A program made the translations under genes and the position numbers. A stretch of 47,463 bases of DNA from Goleter apudmare HA4340-LM2 (GTDB lineage Bacteria > Cyanobacteriota > Cyanobacteriia > Cyanobacteriales > Nostocaceae), in contig JAHHHF010000102.1 in assembly GCA_019359495.1 (NCBI GenBank), positions 1 to 47,463 on the forward strand, given 5' to 3'. Positions within the stretch are counted from its first letter, which is position 1. Every line of letters starts with the position of its first letter. Shown here in pieces: positions 25,434 to 32,787 of the stretch. Below the pieces are notes generated by a model. That model saw nothing but the letters and a program-made list of their open reading frames with translations, did not search any database and was not told the DNA's origin.

Positions 25434-26144
25434 TTAAACACCAGAATTAGACAAGGTACGGTAATTATAGCCAATATTGGTATCTTTTTGGATGTACTTT
25501 TTAATGCTATCTAAGTCAATGAAGTAGTCAGCAACATTAATTAAGCTGTCACTTGTCATTGTTCGCAGACTGACAACTTCTACTCTTGCTCCTTTGCTAG
25601 TGACAGCATTTACAGCATACGCTAAATCTCCATCTCCACTAACTAAAACAGCAGTGTCATAATAGGGAGATAAAGTGATCATATCAACAGCTATTTCTAC
25701 ATTCAGATTTGGTTTCTTAGAGTTATCAGCAGGTTGGAATTCTTTAGTAAATACACGATAACCATTCCGGCGCATCCAAAATAGAAAACCTTGCTGCTTT
25801 TCATGAGAGCGGTTACGCATAGATGGTTGGCGTGATGTATCAACTCCAGTGTAGAAGAAAGCACGCAACAATCTTGAACTTTCAGTTAAACGACAAAGCA
25901 ATTTGAGATAGTCAATTTCAATACCAAGTTGCAAAGCTGAATGAAATAGGTTTAACCCGTCTATAAAAATAGCTACTCGACCACGATGTAATCCGGGGAA
26001 AAGAGAACTGGATGCGGTAGTATCTTGTAGCTTGATGTCTTTGCTTTCGAGATTTTTATTTATGAAGTTTTGTTCTGGCCAATGTGGTTTCTCTTTCAGG
26101 GAGTTACCTGCATTTTTTTCTTCGTTAAAGGTAGTAATAGTCAT
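25434..26144 (-). CDS. NYN-domain protein, LabA/DUF88 type
   Basis: A 236-residue protein with a 52-residue disordered head and one NYN (PIN-like nuclease) domain. Acidic metal-site residues are visible: Asp62 in VAIFIDGLNLF, then the VEIAVDMITL segment and VLVSGDGDLAYAV with two aspartates, followed by GARVEVVSLR. This is the LabA/DUF88 branch; LabA of Synechococcus takes part in circadian output repression, other NYN proteins are RNases. The present gene might be a ribonuclease or a LabA-like regulator; sequence alone does not decide. ATG 26144 follows cagagg. Monocistronic. Confidence 0.88.
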   Translation of the reverse strand: MTITTFNEEKNAGNSLKEKPHWPEQNFINKNLESKDIKLQDTTASSSLFPGLHRGRVAIFIDGLNLFHSALQLGIEIDYLKLLCRLTESSRLLRAFFYTGVDTSRQPSMRNRSHEKQQGFLFWMRRNGYRVFTKEFQPADNSKKPNLNVEIAVDMITLSPYYDTAVLVSGDGDLAYAVNAVTSKGARVEVVSLRTMTSDSLINVADYFIDLDSIKKYIQKDTNIGYNYRTLSNSGV

Positions 26145-27004
26145 TGATACCTCTGGGATGTTAAATCTAAGAAGGCTTTTGAGTAAATTGGCAATAGCTC
26201 ATCTGTGCTGATTTGTCAGCATAGCAGGAACTGATATAGCAATCCGCTTTGATTTTTGAACTTATTTGTGTGGTGCGCGCAGCGCCAGCACGAGAGACAA
26301 TAGGTAATAGGCAACAACAGGAAAGAAGGCTTTTCAATCGTGAATTTTGTCAGAAATCAAATAGGCGTCTAATATTCGGCTACTTAGTGTCAATGATCTT
26401 CATTCGTATTGACCGCACAGATTCCCAAATTGACAGCCCTGATCTTTTTAAATCTTATGAGGGCTGATTTAAAGAGACATCCCCACTATTTAGAGACAGG
26501 CTACTCTTTACCCAATTCTACTTGCTGTTAACTTTACAAAGAATTAACAAGCTTAAGCTTAACTAGATTCCTGCAAAGGTAGAGGTAGGAGTTAGCCATC
26601 GGCATTTATTTTTTTATTCTACCTCTATATTTCATATATCTTCTATTAAAACAATTTGAATATTAATATAAAACAGTATTGGTTTTGTATATATGTTCTT
26701 TGTTCTAGTGTTAAAAAGTAAAAATCTCGGCTAAAGATTTTTTGTATAGCCTAGGGACAAAATGAGATGAAAAGTGCTGATAAAAAAGTGATAAGGATGA
26801 GAGATAATCATAATGTTTTGGTTGCTAAAATAATTTAGCTTGTGTCTTATTTTTACTACAATGCATCTTAATTTGTTGAGCGAATTGTATTCTAGATAAC
26901 TGAGATATTTAATCTTGAGTGCTCCTTCAGATGGAGGGAGTTGGTTGAGGCACAACGATAAATTAGTGTCTAGACTAGTCCACAATTTCAATGTCTTTGC
27001 TATT
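26145..27004. other. Gene-poor region upstream of the orphan terminator
   Basis: No convincing protein gene in 860 bases. A 72-codon plus-strand frame (26249-26467) lacks a ribosome site and family features. Two hairpins are visible: tgctga/tcagca near 26206-26221 and agaggtag (26581-26588) with ctacctct (26619-26626). A further hairpin near 26919-26953 leads to the RNA candidate described below. Confidence 0.55.
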
Positions 27005-27042
27005 AACTTCCAACGGATTCCTTTCCTTGGAAGTTATTTTTT
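26919..27042 (+). ncRNA. Candidate small RNA ending in a strong terminator
   Basis: A hairpin closed by gtgc (26919-26922) and gcac (26950-26953), with an inner ctcc/ggag stem, is followed about 50 bases later by a perfect terminator. As no plus-strand gene precedes it, a short plus-strand RNA ending here is plausible. The 5' end is a guess; no clear promoter was found. Inference only. Confidence 0.3.
27005..27042 (+). terminator. Rho-independent terminator without an upstream gene
   Basis: Nine-base perfect stem aacttccaa (27005-27013) and ttggaagtt (27027-27035), 13-base loop, followed at once by atttttttat. It is one of the cleanest terminator-like structures in the window. On the minus strand it has only a weak T tract after it, so the plus orientation is preferred. 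Confidence 0.65.
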
Positions 27043-27049
27043 TATACTT

Positions 27050-27393
27050 ATACCAATTCAATTAATGATTGATACACATCCTTGGGTGAAGGGTGAAGAC
27101 GCGTAGACGCACGGAGTTAAGCCAGTCCGGTGGACGGGTTTTCGAGCCACTGCGTTGCGGAGAGAAGTTGCCGGGGAGATGTTCGGCAAACTTCGGGAGG
27201 TTCCCCCCGTTGTGGCAAGTGGCGTGAGAGGCTAACGCCAAGGCTTAGAGCGAGTCATCGAGCGTCGGTACGAGTGTCACCCGTAGGGCTTCTCGTAGAG
27301 TAGAATCGCGTCTACAGATGTTCTATTTGTTGCATTCTTTTTTCAAATTGGTATTATTTTTATAATCTTGGCGGCATATAAATAATACCAATT
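27050..27393. repeat. GC-rich repeat island bounded by inverted repeats
   Basis: A GC-rich core (about 27090-27320), unlike its AT-rich surroundings, carries phrases such as gccagtccggtggacggg and gttccccccgttgtggcaag that are typical of Nostoc interspersed repeats. It is bounded by ataccaatt (27050-27058) and aattggtat (27346-27354). The right boundary is itself one arm of a 12-base perfect hairpin, aattggtattat (27346-27357) with ataataccaatt (27382-27393). No open frame of interest. It may be a composite of several small insertions. Confidence 0.6.
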
Positions 27394-27437
27394 CGTAACA
27401 ATGTGAGGTATGAATTACGGTCACGGCGAACCAGATT

Positions 27438-27520
27438 ACGGTTCGTACAAAATAATAACGCCTGTAGAGACGTTGCAGTGCAGCGTCTCTACCCACCCAT
27501 AACGTTAACCGAACCGTATT
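27438..27520. repeat. Nested palindrome containing copy 2 of the gtagagac hairpin family
   Basis: The inner hairpin gtagagac/gtctctac (27464-27492) is the same 29-base repeat as at 16603 and 34763. It is enclosed by a longer inverted repeat, tacggttcg (27438-27446) with cgaaccgta (27512-27520). It lies just downstream of the PstS-DUF4912 gene, where it could also serve as a terminator for that minus-strand gene. Confidence 0.65.
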
Positions 27521-27553
27521 GGGGGCGAGCCAACGTACTCCTACGGTGATTAA

Positions 27554-30500
27554 CTAAACTTCTGGATATTCTTGAGAGAACTTTTTATGAATGTTTCTAG
27601 CTTGTTCTCCGTCAGCAGCAACTGCTGTGAGCAAATATTCAATCAAGCTATCTGAGAAGGGGATGCGTAAATGAAATGTACCATCGGGCTTGAGTTTGAT
27701 GGTATTTCCTCCAACAGTGACGGTTGTACCTGGCTCAGTTGCTCCGTGAATAATTAGCTCGGTGTCAGCCACAAACCAAAGCCCTGGGTGAGGACGGCTG
27801 AAGACACGAATACTAGCAGAACGGGCGATGGATACCCAACGATCGCCATCTACAACATAGCCAATTTCCACAATGTAGTCACGATCAATTGTCGGAATCG
27901 CCACAAAGCGATCGCGTGTGATTTCTTCACACTCGTACTGCTGGATAAATTGGGGACTTTGATAACTTAGGTCTATTTCTGTGACATCATATAGCCGTAG
28001 TGCCAATTGGTTTACACCAGCATTTTGCAATGCTTGCTTTTGCTGGTCGGAAATTTGCCAAGCTGCATAAGCCCACTTGGGTGTACGGGCGATGAGGACA
28101 ACACTTGTTTCTGTATTTGCTAGTGAATGACTTTGATCTATGACGGTGGCTGGTTCTTCAGTGACGTAGGGGCGATTGAAGACGCGGACACGTGCTGACC
28201 GAGCAATAGATACCCAGCTACCATCTTTAACATAGCCAATTTCTGCGATGTAGTCGCTGTCGCTGGCGGGAACGGCGACAAAGCGATCGCCTGCTGCGGC
28301 TGCGACTTCATATTGCTGTACTATCTGGGGAGTTTGATAACTCAAATCAAGCCCTGTGGCATCATACAGTCGCAGTGTTAATTGATTCACACCAGCATTT
28401 TGTAATGCTTGCTGCTCAGAGTCAGCAATGTGCCAAGCTGTGTACACCCATTCTGCTGATTGGGCGGTGAGGATGATACTTGCTGGAGTATTTTCATTGA
28501 GTACGGGTGTTGCTGGTTCTTTGCTGACGTAGGGGCGGTTGAAGACGCGGACACGTGCTGACCGAGCAATAGATACCCAGCTACCATCTTTAACATAGCC
28601 AATTTCTGCGATGTAGTCGCTGTCGCTGGCGGGAACGGCGACAAAGCGATCGCCTGCTGCGGCTGCGACTTCATATTGCTGTACTATCTGGGGAGTTTGA
28701 TAACTCAAATCAAGCCCTGTGGCATCATACAGTCGCAGTGTTAATTGATTCACACCAGCATTTTGTAATGCTTGCTGCTCAGAGTCAGCAATGTGCCAAG
28801 CTGTGTACACCCATTCTGCTGATTGGGCGGTGAGGATGATACTTGCTGGAGTATTTTCATTGAGTACGGGTGTTGCTGGTTCTTTGCTGACGTAGGGGCG
28901 GTTGAAGACGCGGACACGTGCTGAACGAGCAATAGATACCCAGCGATCGCCAATTGTAACGTAGCCAATTTCTGTGATGTAGTCGCTGTCGCTGGCGGGA
29001 ACGGCGACAAAGCGATCGCCTGCTGCGGCTGCGACTTCATATTGCTGTACTATTTGGGGAGTTTGGTAACTTAAATCAAGCTCTGTGACATCATACAGTC
29101 GAAGTGTTAATTGATTCACACCAGCATTTTGTAATGCTTGCTGCTCAGAGTCGGGAATTCGCCAAGCTATATAAGCCAATTCTGGCGATTGTGCGGTGAG
29201 GATAATATTTGCTTCAGTATTTTCGCTGACAATTGAGGTAACTGATTGGTTTGCTGTCTGAGCATTTGATATGGGAATAGCTCCCCCAATCACGATCTCT
29301 GCTGTAAAGTCTGCTTCGTTTGTTAAGACTTCATTTGTCTTTTCTGGGAGATTAGAGACAACTTCAATGGTGTCTTCTTCTGTGAAATCGATTGTGGATT
29401 CAGCTGCGTCTGCAACTGCATTTAATTCCACTTCTGGCAGTTCTGGTAATTCAGACACAGTAGTTGATGTTTCTAGTGTGGGTAGTTCTCCATCCAATGT
29501 GATTTCGGGTAATTCGGGGACGGTGTTGGAGTTTAATATCGGCTGATTATTTTCTTGTATATCAGACCAGATGGCTTCATCTGTGGGGATAGTATTTTCT
29601 ATGATGTTGGATGCTTGAATCGGTTCGTCATTCCAAATATCCGTATCTAACGACACTTCTGGAATATCTGTGAGTTGTGGGTTAGATGCAGATATTGCCG
29701 ATGTTTGCAGTTCTGTTTCCGATGCAGCAATGGGTACATCTGGGAGTTGGGGATATGAAGTGTTGACAACAGTAGCTGGTGCTTCTATTTCCCATGCAGC
29801 TTCATCGGAGTTAGAGGTAATGACTACCGCAGGCTGGTTAACAGTATTATCAAACGTGACGCTTTCAGCGTTGGATGCAGGTAAAGTAGTGCCTGCATCT
29901 AAGTTAGAACTGGTGTTTTCGGCGGTTGCTTCTCCCGTAGAGAGACTTTTGTCTGTGTCTTCATTGGCTGATGAGTTTCTGCCCAAGAACCACCATAACA
30001 AGAATCCCCCCAGGGCAGGCAACAGCAGCCATAAAAATAACGCCGGGTTGATCGCATTAGGATTATTTTCTTCTGGAGTGGTCACTGGCTGCTCATTACG
30101 AGCAACATTAGGGTCAGTTGTCACCTCGGTAATCGGCGCAGGAGTTAATGCAGTCGTCGCCTCAGAGATGGGAGAGGTAAATGCATCTGTGGGTAATGCT
30201 TGCAATCTGGTGGTAGAGATTGTATTTGCTTCCGCAGTTCTGGCTGCGTCTATGGCTATTTGTCCTGGTGATGCGATCGCAAAACCTAAAAAACCTGCTA
30301 TGCCTGGATTAGGATTTTGCTTGTAAACGTATACTAAAGGTTGAGAGAACGGATACTTAGAATCATCTGGTGAGAGTTGATCTATATTTAAAATCCGTAC
30401 ACTTTGCAGCTTTGCTAACTGAGATACTTGACTGGCTAAGGCGTAACTAATACCATATTTGCCTAGTTTTTGAATAATTGCTATGGTGTCATCGTTAGTT

Positions 30501-31123
30501 AATTGGGTAGCATTAGCACCGATGGCAAAGTCGGCAGTTTTAAAGGCTGGGTAGCTGCGTAAATTATTGCGGGTGTCACTTGTTGTTGGGTGATCAATGA
30601 CGCGGATTTGACCTTTAGTCGCTCCTAGTTCTGACCAATTTGTAATTTCTCCACGAAAAATCCTAGCGAATTCTCTATTAGTCAAACTTCCCTTAAACGG
30701 ATTGTCACCAGCAACAAAAATAGCGATTTTCTCCCGCCGCAAACGAACTTGTTCTAAGCCTTGGGCTTTTTCTTCTGGAGTCAAGCCACGACTGAGAGCC
30801 ACTACATCAACGTTTCCATTTAACAAGGCTTGCAGTGCTGCTTCAGTGCCATTAGCGGACACTTCCACCTTTGTATCAGAAAACTGCTGCTCAAAACTTT
30901 GCTTGAGTGCTTGGTTGATTCCTCCCAAGCCTTTTGCACCATCAATGCGGACTGTAGTTCCACTTACCACTGATTCCGGTGATGGAAAAGCTGGAATTTC
31001 ATTTGTAGATTGCGCCAGCGCAGGTGTTGGCACTAAAAGAGTTACTGTCGTGGGGATAGTAGCCAGGGCAAGCAATAATGCCAGACTTACTATCGAACTA
31101 TCCTTTTTTTCTTGTCGCCACAT
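27554..31123 (-). CDS. PstS-like domain, membrane segment and four DUF4912 repeats in one protein
   Basis: A 1189-residue protein I recognise only by parts. Signal peptide 1-38 ending TPALAQS. A PstS-type periplasmic binding domain follows (about 50-290) with TVRIDGAKGLGGINQALKQSFEQQF, EIFRGEITNWSEL-like sequence (FARIFRGEITNWSELG) and GISYALASQVSQLA. A membrane span (about 355-377, LFLWLLLPALGGFLLWWFLG) separates it from a long acidic, Asn/Thr-rich linker (about 380-630). Four DUF4912 repeats of 121 residues then occupy about 635-1105, each with an ILTAQS-like start, a W, LTLRLYDVTE and WVSIARSARVRVFNRP. The end is a beta-rich domain with GTTVTVGGNTIKLKPDGTF. By topology the DUF4912 part should be cytosolic. 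Sensing of an anion outside coupled to an inside function is speculation. Confidence 0.85.
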   Translation of the reverse strand: MWRQEKKDSSIVSLALLLALATIPTTVTLLVPTPALAQSTNEIPAFPSPESVVSGTTVRIDGAKGLGGINQALKQSFEQQFSDTKVEVSANGTEAALQALLNGNVDVVALSRGLTPEEKAQGLEQVRLRREKIAIFVAGDNPFKGSLTNREFARIFRGEITNWSELGATKGQIRVIDHPTTSDTRNNLRSYPAFKTADFAIGANATQLTNDDTIAIIQKLGKYGISYALASQVSQLAKLQSVRILNIDQLSPDDSKYPFSQPLVYVYKQNPNPGIAGFLGFAIASPGQIAIDAARTAEANTISTTRLQALPTDAFTSPISEATTALTPAPITEVTTDPNVARNEQPVTTPEENNPNAINPALFLWLLLPALGGFLLWWFLGRNSSANEDTDKSLSTGEATAENTSSNLDAGTTLPASNAESVTFDNTVNQPAVVITSNSDEAAWEIEAPATVVNTSYPQLPDVPIAASETELQTSAISASNPQLTDIPEVSLDTDIWNDEPIQASNIIENTIPTDEAIWSDIQENNQPILNSNTVPELPEITLDGELPTLETSTTVSELPELPEVELNAVADAAESTIDFTEEDTIEVVSNLPEKTNEVLTNEADFTAEIVIGGAIPISNAQTANQSVTSIVSENTEANIILTAQSPELAYIAWRIPDSEQQALQNAGVNQLTLRLYDVTELDLSYQTPQIVQQYEVAAAAGDRFVAVPASDSDYITEIGYVTIGDRWVSIARSARVRVFNRPYVSKEPATPVLNENTPASIILTAQSAEWVYTAWHIADSEQQALQNAGVNQLTLRLYDATGLDLSYQTPQIVQQYEVAAAAGDRFVAVPASDSDYIAEIGYVKDGSWVSIARSARVRVFNRPYVSKEPATPVLNENTPASIILTAQSAEWVYTAWHIADSEQQALQNAGVNQLTLRLYDATGLDLSYQTPQIVQQYEVAAAAGDRFVAVPASDSDYIAEIGYVKDGSWVSIARSARVRVFNRPYVTEEPATVIDQSHSLANTETSVVLIARTPKWAYAAWQISDQQKQALQNAGVNQLALRLYDVTEIDLSYQSPQFIQQYECEEITRDRFVAIPTIDRDYIVEIGYVVDGDRWVSIARSASIRVFSRPHPGLWFVADTELIIHGATEPGTTVTVGGNTIKLKPDGTFHLRIPFSDSLIEYLLTAVAADGEQARNIHKKFSQEYPEV
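28176..28902. repeat. 363-bp tandem repeat, two virtually identical units
   Basis: Within the DUF4912 gene, two adjacent 363-bp units (period fixed by matching sites at 28521 and 28884) are identical over their whole length as far as I can read; the flanking first and last units differ at many positions. The unit equals 121 codons, so copy number changes keep the frame. This is a recent duplication or gene conversion, and a place where assemblies may collapse. Confidence 0.85.
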
Positions 31124-31561
31124 ATGCCCTTTATGTCAGGTAAAAAAACAGAAAGCCGGCCAGTCTTCAAGGTTATCTTTACATGAAGGAGACGGGCTAA
31201 TTATACATCCCTGTTATTTAGCTTGAAAGTTAATGCAGATATTTGTGTGTATTTATCGAACAGAATTCAGGAGTCAGAGGGCAGAAGGAAAAAAAGGTAC
31301 AAACCTTGCGCCACTTGCTCCTCTTGTATTCTTTGCGAGATGCGACGCACAAGAAAAGTACAAACGCAATTAATCGCGTCTCTTTTCCCTTTATGGGAGA
31401 GGTTTCCCTTCTGCCTCCTGCCTTGCCGCCAAAGGTGGCTTTGATTTTTTTAAAGTGATACAAGCATTGCTGACGCATTGTCTCGCATCACAATAACATT
31501 GCTCCGGAATGCGAATACTATCACAGGACTTACGCTCGTCTACCGCGTCTAGATTTTCCCG
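31124..31561. other. Intergenic region with repeat-like sequence
   Basis: No gene in 438 bases; the short plus and minus frames here carry no family features. An inverted repeat gcagaagg (31281-31288) and ccttctgc (31407-31414) brackets sequence with gggagaggtttccc, a common Nostoc spacer phrase, so this is probably an interspersed repeat. Confidence 0.5.
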
Positions 31562-32686
31562 TTACTGTGTGTAAGTCTTATAACAATGACAATCAGGTTT
31601 CTCAATCAATGATTCAACTAAAGCATTAAGAGCAGTTGCAGCTAATAAGCCGCCTCCCAAAGTGCCCTCAATGGTGATATAAGACACATCTTGTTGCATC
31701 AGTTGCCGCTTGGCGGCGGGAGCATGGCTAAAGCCAATAGGCATACCAATGACTAATGCTGGTTGAATTTTTTGCTGATCAATAGCAACACAAACTTCCA
31801 GCAGTACTGAGGGTGCATAACCAATTACCAACACACACCCATTACTGACTTGTGACAATTTTTCTCGCCATTCTTGGTGTTGCCAAAACTCCATTTCTGC
31901 CTCAGCAACGGTGGTAACGTGGGGATTATCAATCAAGGTTGTAACTTGACAACCCAAATGGGCTAATCTAGTTTGGTCTAAAGCAGCTACTACTGTGGGG
32001 ATATCAACAAAAATCTCGCAACCTAATTTGAGCGCTGCACGACTAGCAGCGATCGCTTGTTGACTGACTCTCACAAAGGATACTAAGCTAACATCACCAC
32101 AAGCTAAAACCAGTTGGGAAATTAAGTGTTGTTCTACTTCCGAACGCTGGGATAAATCAGGCAAGAGGCGTTGTAGCGATTCGGAAAAAGCTTCTGAGTG
32201 TGTATGCACTTCGGCATCTAAACCACTCCAAAGTTGTGTTAATCCTCCCAGTCCAGCTTGAGTTTCCACCTCTAGTAACTTGAGTTGTGCCAGCACTTCT
32301 GCTTGCATAATTTGACAATGGCGATCGCGTCCTAGTAAACCTTCTAATGCTGATGCTGTTTGCCGCAGTTGGGTAATTTGCTGTATCACTACCCGATATT
32401 GCTGTTGCAGTTGTCCCATGAGATGAACGTTTGTATCTGTTTCTGGTTCCATCTCTAGAATGTGGCGGATGTGGTTGAGTTGAAACCCTTGTTGCTTCAA
32501 AGCCACAATCCTTTGCAACCTAATCACATCTTGCTGAGTATACAGGCGATAGTTACTAGGCGATCGCTTTGGTTGCGGTAATAACCCCAGCTGATGATAA
32601 TGCCGCACCATGCGCGGCGTCAAACCGCCACCAACTGCATCTGTTAGTTCTTTAATAGTTAAGCAAACAAGTTCCTTGCGGGACAT
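31562..32686 (-). CDS. coaR: CoaR-type cobalt-sensing MerR regulator with precorrin isomerase-like domain
   Basis: 374 residues. The N-terminal MerR helix-turn-helix (about 8-80): LTIKELTDAVGGGLTPRMVRHYHQLGLLPQP and YRLYTQQDVIRLQRIV. A dimerisation helix follows, then a CbiC/CobH precorrin-8X methylmutase-like domain (about 170-360): ALKLGCEIFVDIPTVVAAL, VLVIGYAPSVLLEV and ALVIGMPIGFSHAPAAKRQL. The C-terminus has Cys366-His367-Cys368, the CHC motif needed for cobalt sensing in Synechocystis CoaR. CoaR activates coaT when cobalt is high. The divergent coaT gene and the dyad between them confirm the pairing. Confidence 0.95.
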   Translation of the reverse strand: MSRKELVCLTIKELTDAVGGGLTPRMVRHYHQLGLLPQPKRSPSNYRLYTQQDVIRLQRIVALKQQGFQLNHIRHILEMEPETDTNVHLMGQLQQQYRVVIQQITQLRQTASALEGLLGRDRHCQIMQAEVLAQLKLLEVETQAGLGGLTQLWSGLDAEVHTHSEAFSESLQRLLPDLSQRSEVEQHLISQLVLACGDVSLVSFVRVSQQAIAASRAALKLGCEIFVDIPTVVAALDQTRLAHLGCQVTTLIDNPHVTTVAEAEMEFWQHQEWREKLSQVSNGCVLVIGYAPSVLLEVCVAIDQQKIQPALVIGMPIGFSHAPAAKRQLMQQDVSYITIEGTLGGGLLAATALNALVESLIEKPDCHCYKTYTQ

Positions 32687-32726
32687 GACTTCATTAGGGC
32701 GTTGCTAAATCTGGATGCTATGTACG

Positions 32727-32759
32727 CTTGACATTAACATAAATGTCAAGGTTTAGCGT
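32727..32759 (+). promoter_or_regulatory. CoaR operator and coaT promoter
   Basis: cttgacatt (32727-32735) and aatgtcaag (32742-32750) form a perfect nine-base dyad with a six-base gap. It overlaps ttgaca (32728-32733) as minus-35, and a weak minus-10 (tttagc or tagcgt, 32752-32759) lies 18-20 bases on. The layout matches MerR-type metal promoters, in which the regulator bends an over-long spacer. It also shows that the ATG at 32743 is inside the operator and cannot be the real start of coaT. Confidence 0.75.
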
Positions 32760-32787
32760 GAGAGAGACCTTGCAATTTCCAATTCTC

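Noticed and set aside
26249-26467. A 72-codon plus-strand frame in the gene-poor region
   Set aside because: No ribosome site, no family features, and part of it is repeat-like (gtgcgcgcagcgccagcacg).
29670-30326. A 218-codon open frame on the plus strand, Ser/Val/Ala-rich
   Set aside because: It is antisense to the Asn/Thr/Glu-rich part of the PstS-DUF4912 gene, has no ribosome site and no family features; composition of the real gene explains it.
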